A stretch of 23,336 nucleotides of DNA from Chara braunii (GCA_003427395.1 BFEA01000070.1:124111-147446), one strand, 5' to 3'; shown: positions 1 through 9,777, counted from the stretch's first letter. A program made the numbers and translations. Notes: generated by a model from the letters alone, not told the origin.

Positions 1-559
1 GTGTGCGTGGGTGGGTGGGTGGAGCGTTGTCAACCGGAAGAAGTGATATGCCAGCACGCCACTCGGACCCTGTACCTCGCGCTGTGTCTGTCACCCACGG
101 GAGGATCGGTCGGGGCTCCTGTAACCTGCAAGAAAACAAAGTTAGCCCAAATCCACAAAATGACCACTGTAATCGATTGGCGACGTGACAGTGAGAGGTT
201 CACGAACCGACTTTAGGAAGAAACAAAATATGTGTTTCCATTTAGTCTAAAATAATAGGGTCCACTGCGCTAGTCCCAGACCTAGAAATAGATCCCGCGT
301 CCAAAACAGGAAAATCAGTTTTTGAGTCCCGACTAATCTTACTAACAGTCGAGGACGGATTCTCCGCCCAATGGGATGTCGCCGGTAACGTGCTCGCTGA
401 TGTCAGGGGACTGCGCTGGAGCTCTCTGTTTCGAGCCATACTCTCGGGCCCACTGGGCCATGGCACCAAATCTAGTTTCACCTTAAGTCCGTTGTGTCAC
501 CGGCCCTCCTTGAATAATCTCAGACACGTCGACCCATCCCGGTCCTGTCTTAGATCAAC
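1..559. other. GC-balanced stretch without recognisable gene
   Basis: The first 22 bases are (GGGT)n-like, with three GGG runs and a final GG, which could form a weak G-quadruplex. The rest shows only short open frames with no domain resemblance on either strand. I see no RNA gene or mobile-element end here. Confidence 0.4.
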
Positions 560-1075
560 AAACGCTGCAGCCTGGTCCTTAAATACCTCGGCGAGGTCCC
601 GAAAAGTTTTAGCCTGCCCTTGAATCCCCAACTTGGTCTCATACGTCCGGGCTCAGTCACAAATGTCCGGGTCTGGCCCCGAAATCCCTAGCCTGGTCCG
701 AAAGGCCTGGAATGATCCCAAGTGTCTGGGCACGGCTCAAGGGTGTTCTGGCTTAGCCCAAAGGTGCCTCGTCTCGTCTGACGTCACAACTCGGCTTAAT
801 CTGGTTCAAGGTCCCGAGCTAAAAGTATGGTTCATGCTCGGGTCCCGAAGTCCCGACCCCGTTCACACTCTCGGTCCCATCCCAAATCCAGGTCTGGTCC
901 AAAAGTCCCGGTTCACGTTCATTGCCCGATCTCGTCAGTAGTCCCGATCTCGGTCGTACTCCTGATCTGTGCCTCAAGCCCTAGTCTGTCCCCACAGGCC
1001 CGACTTGGTCTCAAACTACCCTGGCTCGATCCAAAGGTCCTAGTTCAGTCCAAAAGCCCTGGCCCGCTCGGTTGC
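560..1075. repeat. Degenerate minisatellite, about 20-21 bp period
   Basis: Successive segments vary around a core like GGTCCNAAAGTCCCGG, starting with CTGGTCC or close variants every 19-23 bases (examples near 561, 641, 680, 698, 880 and 1040). Some stretches (about 780-870 and 925-975) lose the phase. The overlapping open frames here (for example 633-941 and 827-1333 on plus, 1011-1211 on minus) follow from repeat composition and have no protein-family resemblance. The period was counted by eye. Confidence 0.6.
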
Positions 1076-1239
1076 TCGGCTTGCTTAGCCTGCGCGCCGT
1101 ATGTCGAGTCTGTGTCCAAGTCCCTGTTCGCCTCGCCAGGTGACGGGGCTGTCCACTGTCACGCCCCTGTCCCGACAGCGTCCGATCCCGACCCGCGGGT
1201 GACCGCAGCACGCGGGCGCATGTTGATGCGCGCGAAAGC

Positions 1240-1640
1240 CCGACTGTGTGAGCGCGTTGCCTGCGCGATCATCCGACTGCACATGTGTGCGCGCGTTGCC
1301 CCGCTCGATCACCCGATTGTATGCACGCGTTGACCCACGCGATCTCCCGGCTGTGTGCGCGCATTGACCCCCGCGATCTCCCGGCTGTGTGCGTGAACAG
1401 GCGCTGCTGTGCGCGACCTTCTCAATTGTGCGCGTGTGCTTGATCTCCTCGACTGGAGAGGTGCGCGCGCGTTGCCCCTCCGCGATCACCCGACTGCACA
1501 TGTGTGCGCTCATTGCCCCACGCGATCACTCGACTGTGTGTGTGAGCAAGTGTTGCTGCACGTGACCTTCTCGACTGTGCGTGTGTGCGTGATCTGCTCG
1601 ACTGCACAGGTGCGAGCGCCCCGATCACGATTGATGCGGT
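1240..1640. repeat. Degenerate GC-rich minisatellite, 34-39 bp period with larger insert
   Basis: The core is GTGTGCGCGCGTTGCC, then CGCGATCACCCGACTG. The TTG of GCGTTG recurs at 1257, 1296, 1330 and 1364 (steps of 39, 34 and 34). After a spacer built on GACCTTCTC and GATCTSCTCGACT, the unit recurs near 1470 and 1513. The spacer itself recurs near 1415-1460 and 1560-1610, so this is a higher-order array. Alternating purine/pyrimidine GCGCGC and GTGTGT runs are frequent. Confidence 0.6.
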
Positions 1641-2580
1641 TGCGCACTAACGCGCTTGGCTCTGTGCGCGACGATTGTGCGCTGCTGTGCGCTCGTGCGC
1701 GCGGCTGACCAGCCCGTGCGCGGTGGCGATACGTTGTTGAGCGGCTGTCTGGTCCGAGCGCTCGTGACTGTGCGCTGATGCTCGTTGGCGCGTGCGGCTT
1801 CCCGGACCGTGCGCGACGGTCGTGGCCCCGTGAACGTGGCTATGGCAGATGTCTGGATTTCCGCACATGGCTATGACACCCGCGTGCGGATCCGCCTCGC
1901 ACACCCTTCCCTTACCTCACACCTTCTCGTGCGTCCTTCTCCCGAGCTAGAGCTCCGCTGGTGCGCCCGAGCGTCTTTCGTCCCGTGTCTCCTAAGGCCC
2001 CCCTGTGCGACTCCGCGTGCGCAAGTGGGAAGTCCCGAGCGTCCGTAGTGTGCCCGTAAGTGTGCATGTCGGAAGTGTCCCGCTCTTGAACCCGGTTGGG
2101 CTTAAATACTTTGCGGCCCTCTTCTCGGTGTGCCCCAACGCCTTCGTGTGCTCCGGGCTGCGGACAAGGTTGCAGCGCCCCGGTACCATGGCTCCCCCAG
2201 GCCTGTATCCGGGCTTGTTTGGGTCCTCGAAGAGTTCGTAGCGAAGGGGGCCTTTTTATCGGGTACCGGACCTTTTGCAGCGCCCTGGTACCGGGCCTCC
2301 TTCCTAACCTAGGTTCGGGCCTGTCCTCCCGTGGTCTCCACACGAAAGGCACCGGGCCTAATAGAATTTTGCAGGGCCCGAACCCCGGAATTAATAATCT
2401 CATGGCCCGAGGGCCCATTTCCCAACCTTAGGCCTGCAACCCTCTTTAGGCCTCACGTACAACCCAAATGCAACGGTCGCGAGCGTGCTCGTGTAGCGTT
2501 CTCTCTCAAATTTGGACCTCGTGGCGAACTTTAGTGTTACCGCCGCTTAGTCCGCTCGAGGGCTCGTCTCAAGAGTCGGC
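1641..2580. repeat. GC-rich degenerate repeat region with GGTACC/GGGCCT words
   Basis: GCAGCGCCCYGGTACC occurs at about 2172 and 2277, and GGGCCT/GGGCCC words recur between 2250 and 2450. A 168-codon minus-strand open frame (1912-2418) crosses the region but is arginine/proline-rich low-complexity text in repeat DNA, so I do not call it a gene. No other element is visible. Confidence 0.4.
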
Positions 2581-2997
2581 GCCCTCTATTGTCTTGTCCA
2601 ATGCCCGACTTTTAATGTGAGTCCGACCCTCTCGTCCTTGTCCTTCATCCGACGTTTCTGACACTCCCGCTGCAGTAGGCGTTCCTTTATATCTTGGCGA
2701 TGATGTGCCTCAATAGTGTGTGTAAGTGAAGCCCACTCAAGACTCATGAATCCTCTTTTTCCAGACCCCTTGGTCTCGGTACTCGTCGCGCGAATCTGAT
2801 ATCGTATCCTTTTAATGTCGAGTGTGTTCCCGCCAGGCAAAACAACTGAATCCAACACTCCTCAAATGCTATCTTTAAGGAAGTAAAGGGCGTCTTAAGG
2901 CTGGAGTCGCCCGACAGCAGCCTCCCCCCTATTCTCGACGTCCCCTGCGAGGCATCTTGGTATATCAAGGAAAAAGAGAAGGAAGCTGCGTTGCCAC
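2581..2997. other. Unassigned spacer
   Basis: Two short minus-strand frames (2586-2858 and 2744-3007) show no recognised domain. One word, TCCGACGTTTCTGA at about 2648-2661, is identical to part of the 27-nt palindrome at 5925. Otherwise nothing is supported. Confidence 0.3.
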
Positions 2998-3077
2998 TTG
3001 TACGCACCCTCGTACGAGTACGGATTCGTACTCTTATACTCGTACGCTACTCGTGTGCTAGGGGCCCCGTACGAGTG
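2998..3077. repeat. GTACG-rich repeat, block A
   Basis: GTAC occurs six times in about 80 bases, mostly as CGTACG or CGTACT and spaced roughly 8-15 bases. GTAC is self-complementary, so the block is rich in short palindromes on both strands. It continues as block B beyond a T-tract-bounded insertion. Confidence 0.65.
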
Positions 3078-3253
3078 TTTTTTTTTTTTTTTTTTTTTTT
3101 TTAATTCGGTATTGTGTTTATTTGTTTTTTCAAATTCTAATAAGAATCCGAAGACGATGCTCAGCCAAATGTTGCTTGTTTTGTGTTGTTGCATGACATA
3201 TTTGTTTCTTGGATTTTTTTGATGACTTTTTTTTTTTTTTTTTTTTTTTTTTT
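3078..3253 (-). mobile_element. AT-rich insertion bounded by two T tracts
   Basis: A 25-T run (3078-3102) and a 27-T run (3227-3253) enclose about 124 bases of AT-rich sequence. The block splits GTACG-rich DNA, with CGTACGAG just before it and CGTACGGG just after. On the minus strand the T tracts are A tails, so one or two reverse-orientation retroposon insertions are likely. The near-identical flanks could be a short target duplication, but the repeat host makes that ambiguous. Confidence 0.45.
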
Positions 3254-3365
3254 CGTACGGGGGCGTACAAGACGTACGTGTTCCCGTACAGGTTCCCGTA
3301 CAGATCCCGTACATAAATTACTTGTACGTTTCATACGGAAAGCCCCCATACGTGTACTTTATGCA
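3254..3365. repeat. GTACG-rich repeat, block B
   Basis: Eight GTAC words occur in about 110 bases, including CCCGTACAGG-type units repeated at about 10-12 base steps (CGTACAGG, CGTACAG, CGTACAT). Same character as block A and as the block at 6045-6165. Confidence 0.65.
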
Positions 3366-3682
3366 ACGTAGGAAGGAATAAATATTGACTCATAATCTTT
3401 ACCCATCAACCCAAGATTACTCTTACCGGTTCCTTCTTTCTCGTTTCTTTTTCTTGTTCCGCTTCTTCTTAATCATCTTTCTTTTGAACCCTAATCGTGT
3501 CTTGATTTTCGTCGTCCCTTCTCGGGGCGGTGTCTACCCTCACCTTTGCCTATGACCATCCCACTTTTTATGACCTCCTTATCTTTGCGTCTTTTTCCTT
3601 GCCTTAGCAAGGTTGACTCTAAGACCTTCCGTCCCATTTTCTTTTTGTCTTTCTTCCGGCTGTTTCTGACGTCTAGGACCGT
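3366..3682 (-). other. Purine-rich 3' flank of the gypsy pol remnant
   Basis: Read on minus, this follows the end of pol and is strongly purine-rich (GAAGAAG, GAAAAAG and GAGAAAGAAGG words, about 3430-3480). It sits where a Ty3/gypsy element would carry its polypurine tract and 3' LTR. I cannot identify LTR ends (TG...CA with a duplicate upstream), so an LTR is not called. Confidence 0.3.
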
Positions 3683-4009
3683 CTATCGTCCCTTTTTCGT
3701 AGGCCTTTTGGAAGTTTCACCTCTTTCATAGGTAAATGACCCAAGTTCCTTTGTGGTTTCTATCAATGGCCCTTCAGAGGGTTCTACCAGATTCTCCTCA
3801 ACCTTCTTTTTTCCCTTGTCCTTCTTCAAGATCGGGCAGAACTTGTCTAAACTTTCTCCTCGCTCCCTAAACACCTTCAAACGCGCGTCAGACACTGCCT
3901 CTCTCCATCTAGCCCAGTCTAGCTCCTCAAGCAAGTAAGCCCCTCCTTCTAGTCTCTTGACCACACGGTAGGGCCCCATCCACCGGTTTGCTAGTTTTCC
4001 CGACCACAC
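3683..4009 (-). pseudogene. Gypsy integrase C-terminal GPY/F module
   Basis: An open stretch of 108 codons containing NRWMGPYRVVKRLEGGAYLL followed by ARLKVF. This matches the post-integrase GPY/F domain of Ty3/gypsy elements (W-x-GPY-x-V...GAY-x-L...RLK), an SH3-like fold that assists DNA binding and multimerisation. The last 40 or so residues are Lys/Glu-rich (DKGKKKVEENLVEP) and look like a hydrophilic tail. There is no recognisable chromodomain. The frame is separated from the integrase core by about 300 bases with several stops, so it cannot be translated with the rest. Confidence 0.75.
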
Positions 4010-4307
4010 TCTTTTGCAAGACTAGACTCCCAGTAGGTATACCCTCTTGCCTCACTCAAAGGTTTTTGTCCCACCTCTCCTTGTCTTTTCCTCTCTGGAC
4101 ATTCAGTCTTTCTACGATTGTCAGGGTACTATCCTCCAACGTCTTAGTTATTTGCCTAATTCTGATGCCTAATAACTGCTCCCTGGTCGATACCCCTTCC
4201 AGTCAATTTTTGCCCATAAGTCCATATGAAACTCTATGGGTAAGGGACAGTGTCCCCCGAACCATAAGGTGTATAATGGGTACCCCGTGGTGGCTCGAAC
4301 AGTAACG

Positions 4308-4985
4308 TTATCCGCCTAGACTGCAAATCTCGGATATTTTTGTCACTCCGTCTCTTTTCCCACACACCATTTGGCATTTGGCAAACGCATTAACTGAAGT
4401 TTGATGTCTTCTTTCAACAGGGGTATACGTTTGAGGATGGTATGCCGTGGATAAGGACACTCGAATCCCTGCTTTTTGGAGCAAGGTCTGGACCTCATTT
4501 GCCATTAACTCGGACCTCCTGTCCATAACGATCTTTCTGACACATCTATATCGAGTGATATACTCTGTAAGGTATTCGCTGACCACTTTCCCCGTCTTCT
4601 GATGCAGCGCCCATGCTTCTACGAATCCAGTTAAGTCGTCCCTAATATCCATGATATAATTCATTCCTCATTTTCCTTTGGGTATCTTGACTAAGTCAAC
4701 GTGGACTTTTTGTCCTACCTCGGTCAGGTAAGAGGGAAACAACGGTTCCTTGTACTTAACTATCGCTCTTTTCTGACATTCCACACATGTCAGGCAATAG
4801 GAATCTACATCTCTATATAAGTCATCCCACCAGTAAAGATTCCTGACCTTCTAAAAGGTCTCTTTCACTCCTCTATGCCCTCCAACGATCCCATTGTGAC
4901 GCTCAATGATTATCTCCTTCTGTTCTTCCTCCTCACATACTACCCTCATCAGCATACCGTCTTAGGTGGTCTCTTAAAAAGGTGG
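4308..4985 (-). pseudogene. Gypsy integrase (H2C2 finger and DDE core), broken
   Basis: Reading from 4985 downward on minus: the zinc finger HNGIVGGH...C-x2-C (about 4898 to 4777, ending TCVECQK), then the catalytic core with VHVDLV (first Asp), IVMDRRSEL (second Asp, usual context TDNGxEF) and AYHPQTYTPVERRHQ (catalytic Glu). All three acidic residues survive, but the Asn-Gly after the second Asp is replaced by Arg-Arg. In-frame stops lie after GVKETF and after IPKGK. The role of the family is cDNA strand transfer into the host chromosome. This copy cannot make a functional protein. Confidence 0.85.
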
Positions 4986-5056
4986 TCTGCCTTAAGGCAG
5001 TACTGTTGAGCTTCCTTCGTGAACTTTTCATCGACCTCCACCTCCCCTAAGAGATA

Positions 5057-5880
5057 TCATCCTGTTTGGTGGTATTTACCGGTATAGAGGCTCTCCAGGA
5101 ACGAAGTGACATCACGGGTACTAGGCTCCATTTTTACCGAGCCTATTTCCATCTGTAAAAACTTATTGATGCCTCCAGGCGATCCTAAGTCCCCTTCTTT
5201 TAACATGATCCGCGACAGCCCATCTGCCACCACGTTCTTGGCCCCAAATATGTTTTCAACTACATAGTCAAATGTCCTTATGTGCATAAGGTATCTGGTT
5301 ATCGTAGGGTCCGTCAGGAGAAGTCCTTCTGTAATACGACGGCCACCGCCGTAGAGTCGACCCGCAAAACGAACCTTCACCTGTCCATATAATGTCTGAA
5401 GACATTTAGGCAATGCAGCACCCCAAGAACTTCCTTCTTAAACTGAGAATAGTTTCTCTCGGTGGTGTTTAACATTTTACTTTCAAACCTAAGGGTTTTT
5501 TCCCTGCCACTTAAGTCTTTCTGAGCCAAGACCCCACCTACAGATACTGGCGTAGTGTCAGTACATACTACAAACGCCCTTTTCTCCTTGTCCTCGAAAT
5601 AAGGGACTCCAAGGACTTGCCCTCCTTCCCTAAACTCATCCTTCAAGGTCTTCACCGTGTCCTCTTGTTCACTCGTCCATTTCCACTCCACGCCTTTGCT
5701 CAATAGCCTTCTTATAGGCTCAACTTTCTCCGCATATCCTTTTATGAAGTTCTTCCATAACCCAACTACTCATAAAAATTGACGTATATTCGTAATAGGT
5801 CGTAGCGGCGTAGGCGAATTCATAAGTTTCTCTAGCTTCGGTGGGTCCGGTCGTCTACCGTTTTTGTTGCAAATGTAACC
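5057..5880 (-). pseudogene. Gypsy RT thumb/connection and RNase H, broken
   Basis: Starts within RT after the catalytic palm (GYICNKNGRRPDPPKLEKL, then PITNIRQFL and a stop). It continues into the connection (EPIRRLLSKGVEWKW) and RNase H. The RNase H acidic residues are visible in VVCTDTTPVS (usually TDAS), KKEVLG and ADGLSR. A TGA follows HYMDR (5377-5379), and a frameshift soon after moves LTDPTITRYLMHIRTFDY into another frame. The family role is RNA-strand removal during reverse transcription. The YxDD box of RT is absent from the window, so this part is truncated at its 5' side. Confidence 0.85.
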
Positions 5881-5924
5881 CAATATCTTAATGGAGGATA
5901 CAACCCACCTCCCTCAGAGTAGGG

Positions 5925-5951
5925 GGTCCGACGTTTCTGAAATGCCAGACC
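5925..5951. repeat. 27-nt palindromic unit, copy 1
   Basis: Imperfect palindrome GGTCCGACGTTT-CTG-AAATGCCAGACC-like: 12-base arms around a 3-base centre. It shares length, GGTCC...GGACC-type ends and GTTTNTRAAA centre with the unit at 5969 and with two units inside the foldback at 10444-10777. Confidence 0.6.
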
Positions 5952-5968
5952 CTTTTTGGCATGGAGGG

Positions 5969-5995
5969 AGTCCAGCGTTTCTGAAACACCGAACC
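5969..5995. repeat. 27-nt palindromic unit, copy 2
   Basis: AGTCCAGCGTTT, CTG, AAACACCGAACC: the same architecture as copy 1, which lies 17 bases upstream. The first half (GTCCAGCGTTT) is identical to the right-arm unit of the foldback at 10659-10685. Confidence 0.6.
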
Positions 5996-6044
5996 CCTAT
6001 TCTGAGGGGGACATGCACCCCCCCCCATGGGGAAGGCCCTCGAA

Positions 6045-6165
6045 ATGGGTCGTACGGTCGTACGGGACTCGTACCGACTCGTACGTACGGCCCGTACGAC
6101 CGCCTGGGGGGTCGTACGTATGGATGTATGAACATACGTACTCCCTGCATCCGTATGGCAGGAGG
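6045..6165. repeat. GTACG-rich repeat, block C
   Basis: Eight GTAC words within about 100 bases, including CGTACGTACGG, spaced about 8-15 bases. Same character as the blocks at 2998-3077 and 3254-3365, now on the other side of the gypsy remnant. Overlapping short frames on both strands here are by-products. Confidence 0.65.
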
Positions 6166-6208
6166 TTACCTAGTTCGGGGTTGGGAGACAGCGGTGAAGG
6201 ATTTGCCA

Positions 6209-7210
6209 CTATAGGGCCCTGTGAGATGTGGGCATAATGTGTGCGTGCGTTTTCCGCGGGATGCTAAGCAAGACACCGTCTTTCACCGATGAGTCTCTTT
6301 TCCACCGATTCTGCACAATCGGTGTCAAGATTTTGATGGGATGTGCTTGCTTGTACCCATCTTTTATTGTGTATTTCCAAATCGGGACGAGGTTGCGGCC
6401 GCTCCATTCCCACTCATCCGGGTCGAAGGGGAGGGCGCAAACCAGGGAGGCCATTTCGTAGGCAAAGTATCCCGTGTCATCAAATCTCATCACCCTAATT
6501 CGCGTACGCTCTTCCAGCGGCTTCGTGCAGTTGCGGTCTGGGTCTTTAAATTTATGAGTGTTGCCCACCTTGCCCCTGGCATATCTGGCTGGAAGGCATG
6601 TAGTCGCGCTTTATCATGGCTATATGGCTTATTATCTAGATTGTCATAGCCTCATAGGAATAGGGTTGCTGCTGTTGTGCGTGCCCCAGTCAAGTTCACG
6701 ACAGGTCGGTCCGTCTTGAAGGGTAGCAACCCATTGAGGCAACACCGTTGTTTGTAGTTTATGCAGTTTATCCAGGCTATGTTTGATATTCTTAAGACTA
6801 TGCTGTAGCTGTTGAGGGGACTTCTATGTACCCCGTTGGCTGTCCCACAATTCCGCCATCGGATATATGTCGTTTTTCACCCATGTGAGCCAATGCGAAT
6901 TGGTTTCAAGAGAGAAAGGCTTGTCAGAGTCATCTCGCACCTCGGGGTTTACGAATAGCGGCTGCCTCCATGTTTCGTGCCACCTAAAGGGAGGGGGTTT
7001 CTTTGCTGGCCTCATCAGTCTCCATAAGTGCAGTATAGAGGTCCAGAGGGGGTCTAGCAGACCCGTCTCTTCTATGGCTTGGTGCCAGTTGGTGGCCCCG
7101 ACACCGACCAATCCGGGTTTGTTAACCATTGCAAGGGGTGGACCGGGTGGTCCGGGTGGGAGGGAGGAGCGATGCGACAATTGAATGCCTGCCAGGTGTT
7201 GCCATGACAC
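6209..7210 (-). pseudogene. LINE copy A ORF2 C-terminal region
   Basis: Two open stretches (6824-7210 and 6209-6568) are joined by a readable but stop-containing segment (LQHSLKNIKHSLDKLHKLQTT). RQPLFVN...WLTWVKN...MAELWD aligns with RQPLFGN...WKGWVKH...VGDLWD of copy B. RIRVMRFDDTGYF...LPFDPDEWEWSG aligns with YRVRVIDEGRGW...LPLDPQEWRWSQ of copy B. This portion follows RT in L1-type plant and algal LINEs and leads to a zf-RVT-like module. That module is missing here, as similarity fades near 6240. Confidence 0.7.
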
Positions 7211-7243
7211 ATCATTGGCTAGTAGAAGGCGTATGATAACTTT

Positions 7244-8330
7244 TTATATGATAGCCTTAATCTCGTCCCCCAGGTCCAGAATTCCCAACCCACCCACCCT
7301 TTTTGGTTGGGTTATGTATTTCCACGCCACCCTTTTAATGCATTTTGTCGTCTTATGATTATTTTTCCATAGGTAAGCAGACAGGGCTGTGCGCAGGTGA
7401 GACAATTGACTTTTCAGAATTTTCCAGAACGTCGTCTTGTACCAAATTGTGGCTAGGATGACATTATTGATTGCCAACGCTCTTCCCACCAACGATGTAT
7501 GGAGGCCGTCCCATTTGGTCAGCCGCAGCAGGGCAGTTTGCACCAGCGCTTGACCATGGTCAGAAGGGGGACCCAGTACTATCAGGCGGATTCCGAGGAC
7601 TCTGAGTGCGTCTTCTTTTGGTTTCCAGCTAATAGGCAGGTCATCCGGGGGGTGTATACCTTGAGGGGACATCCACCAACCCTCGATTTTCGTCGCCCAA
7701 TTGACTTTCATGTCTGCCGCCACAGCAAAGGTTCGAATGTTGTCTGGTAGTGCGTCAAGGGAGGCTTTTGAGGCCTTGATGAGAATTGTGAGGTCGTCAA
7801 CAAAAAGAGATGTGACTAGCACTAGGTGGGGTGACAGTTTTGGAATGTCTATACGTTGAATTGCAAAATTCGTACGAATCATTGTTGCCAAGGCCTCCAT
7901 GATAAGAACAAACAGGAAGGGGGCGATCGGTTCCCCTTGCCTGACCGACCGTTGTAGCGCGAACGGGGGGAACAAGTGGCCATTGACCATGATATTTGTG
8001 GCCACCGACCTGTGCATGATATATACCTATGCTCTGAATGATTTTCCGAAATTCATTTTTTGTAGGCAGCAATCCATAAAGTCTCAGTCAAAGGTGATGA
8101 AAAAGACTTTTGCTTCCTTACAATGTTGGCAGGCGTATTTAATAGTTTCATTTACTACTAGCACGTTGTCCTGGATGTTTTCGAGTCGTTGCGACATGAA
8201 GCCGGTTTGATCTTGGTAGATCAAGTGGTTCATGTGTGGGAGCAACCGTTTGGTCAGGGATTTGGAGACTATCTTATAGGGTAGAGGGAGGAGTGTAATG
8301 GGGCGGTAATTCCTCACGTCCTCTTTCACA
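7244..8330 (-). pseudogene. LINE copy A reverse transcriptase
   Basis: RT in one minus-strand frame, broken by a TGA at 8084-8086 and a second stop about 8027. Motifs in order: NYRPITLLPLPYKIVSK, QDQTGFMSQR, FFITFD (block A Asp), SVRQGEPIAPFLF (block B, usually RGVRQGCPLSP), FVDDLTIL (YADD box, both Asp kept) and GWWMSPQGIHPP. The post-RT segment GRALAINNVILATIWYKTTF...LWKNN...VAWKYITQPKRVGGLGI follows. The domain would make cDNA at nicked target DNA. Catalytic aspartates persist, so the damage is mainly nonsense mutation. Confidence 0.85.
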
Positions 8331-9008
8331 CCTTTCTTGTACGACAGTGTAGTGGCCCCTGGCTTATAAGTCCCCCAAAAGATCCTTCAGTCCGCACCGC
8401 TTGAACATAGGCTATAATGATGTCCTGAAAGGTACTCCAAGACAAAAGCCAACATTCTTTGGGAAAGGAGTCGAATCCAATGGCGTTTTAATCATCCATA
8501 TCTCTTCGGAGCGATGATGACAGCATGGCAGGAAGGTGTTGCAGCATGGTGCAGCGTTCTGCAGCTAGCTGTTCTGATCCCCATTGTGCGGACTAGGAAG
8601 CTTACAATTTTTGGTACAACTGAGTTGCATAATCGACTATGGTGTAGGCATTGGCAGCAATAGGGAGTGAATGATCGAAAGGGTGGCCCAACGATGACAC
8701 CATTGTTTGTTTTGCTCTAGCCCTAGCTTTCCTAAAGAAGGATTTGGGTATCGTCCCATCTGTGTCCTATTTTTGTATACGGGCTTGGATTCACCATGCT
8801 TCTACCTGGCGTTAAGGTAGGTATGTAGGTGATCCCTAGCTGTCTGTAATTTGTCAAAAGCTTCATCATCCAAGGGGTCGGTTTGCAATTTGGTGTCTCA
8901 ATTTTCCACTTCATTCAACAAGTTATCTACAACCGCCTTGCGTTCCCTTGCGTAGATGATGGAAAACTTTTCAACCTTGTCGTGTAGTTGTGCCAGACCA
9001 TCATTAAA
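8331..9008 (-). pseudogene. LINE copy A linker between endonuclease and RT, heavily decayed
   Basis: This sits where ORF2 of L1-like elements carries the Z-domain/linker. Only scattered readable pieces remain (for example KLLTNYRQLGITYIPTL around 8,780-8,880 and YKKGVKEDVRNYRP just before RT). Stops occur in all frames. No separate gene is seen. Confidence 0.45.
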
Positions 9009-9777
9009 TCAATCCACAACAGAGGGGGTTGTCTCCCTCTTTGTGGACCAGTAGAGCCAGAAATCATTGACCAGTCTTTTAAGCGGAGGGATTTTTAATA
9101 GGGACGTATTAAATTTGTAAAAGGTTGGCCCTCGTTCAATGGGATGGTGGAAGGACATGCCCAGGACTATCCCTCGATCGTCAAAAGACTTAAAGGGGCC
9201 AGGCGTTATGATGTCTGCTAAAGACAGCGTGCCCACCAATTCGTTTGAAATGAGGAAGAAATTTATCCTTGAGTTTGACCTGCCTGCTGCTCCATTAGAT
9301 CTCACACATGTGTATGCCCTTTTTGTGGGGTGCAGTGTCCTGTAGGCATCCTTGAGTTGTAAGGTACCCATAAAACGGGATAGCATGTCCACATCCAGTG
9401 CCCATCTGTCTCGGGGGGCTTGTTGTGAGGACCTTCTATCCAAGAGCATATCGGTGGTGATATCGAAATCCCCAGCAACAATCAGGGGTAGACCATCAAA
9501 CATTTGTTGGTATAGGTGGTGGAGAAAGTGTGACTTTGTCTAGTGGGTCGTTTGGTTTGTAGACACTCACAATAATGATCTCGTCGTCCTCTATTGTGGC
9601 CTTACATATACCCACCGTCCATCTTGTTGGTCGTACTCGTGAGATACCGGTTTGAGCCGCGAAGAGTGGGGAATCCATATTGCCACACTTGTGGACGCCC
9701 ACAGGCAACACGCACCCAAAGGCCACCCACCAATTCAAACATCGCAGACCCCAATCGAAGGGAATGAACAAACTCAT
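9009..9777 (-). pseudogene. LINE copy A APE-type endonuclease, catalytic residues lost
   Basis: Two minus-strand frames (9496-9777, then 9009-9503). IIIVSVYKPND matches the conserved Tyr block. PLIVAGDFDITTD is the GDFN block with Asn changed to Asp. RAYTCV holds the YT block. SRINFFLIS is the RIDYxL block with Asp changed to Asn. SFDDRGIV is the SDH block with its catalytic His changed to Arg. In functional enzymes these Asn, Asp and His residues are needed for metal binding and catalysis. The frame change at about 9,500 and these substitutions indicate a dead nuclease. Confidence 0.8.

Larger units (their letters stand above)
3683..5880 (-). mobile_element. Ty3/gypsy LTR-retrotransposon pol remnant
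   Basis: Minus-strand remnant of a gypsy polyprotein. The order (RT thumb/connection, RNase H, H2C2 zinc finger plus integrase core, GPY/F module) is diagnostic of Ty3/gypsy rather than copia, where integrase precedes RT. The RT palm, protease and gag are missing: homology stops at about 5880, just before two 27-nt palindromes and a GTACG-rich block. Several stops and frame changes show that it is inactive. GTACG-rich DNA lies beyond both ends (3254-3365 and 6045-6165). Confidence 0.85.
6209..9777 (-). mobile_element. LINE copy A (L1-like non-LTR retrotransposon), 5'-truncated
   Basis: Minus-strand remnant with APE-type endonuclease, reverse transcriptase and a long C-terminal region in the canonical ORF2 order. 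The endonuclease N-terminus (the N and QE motifs) is not found above 9777, so the copy is probably 5'-truncated. Homology with copy B on the plus strand runs through GRALAINN...WRxxL...QPLF...LPFDPDEWEW. There is no A tail at its 3' side: it runs into the GTACG-rich block near 6165. Frame changes and stops make it non-coding. Confidence 0.85.

Noticed and set aside
827-1513. Overlapping frames of 142-168 codons across the minisatellites
   Set aside because: Both strands are open and the peptides follow the repeat units (for example HTHVQSDDRAGN-type repeats). No start context or domain.
1912-2418. 168-codon minus-strand frame as a protein gene
   Set aside because: Lies in GC-rich repeat DNA with few stop codons by composition. 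Arg/Pro/Gly-rich text without family resemblance.
3000-6200. Complete LTR element with GTACG-rich LTRs
   Set aside because: No pair of long near-identical direct repeats, primer-binding site or TG...CA ends could be seen. The GTACG blocks look alike in composition but do not align convincingly.
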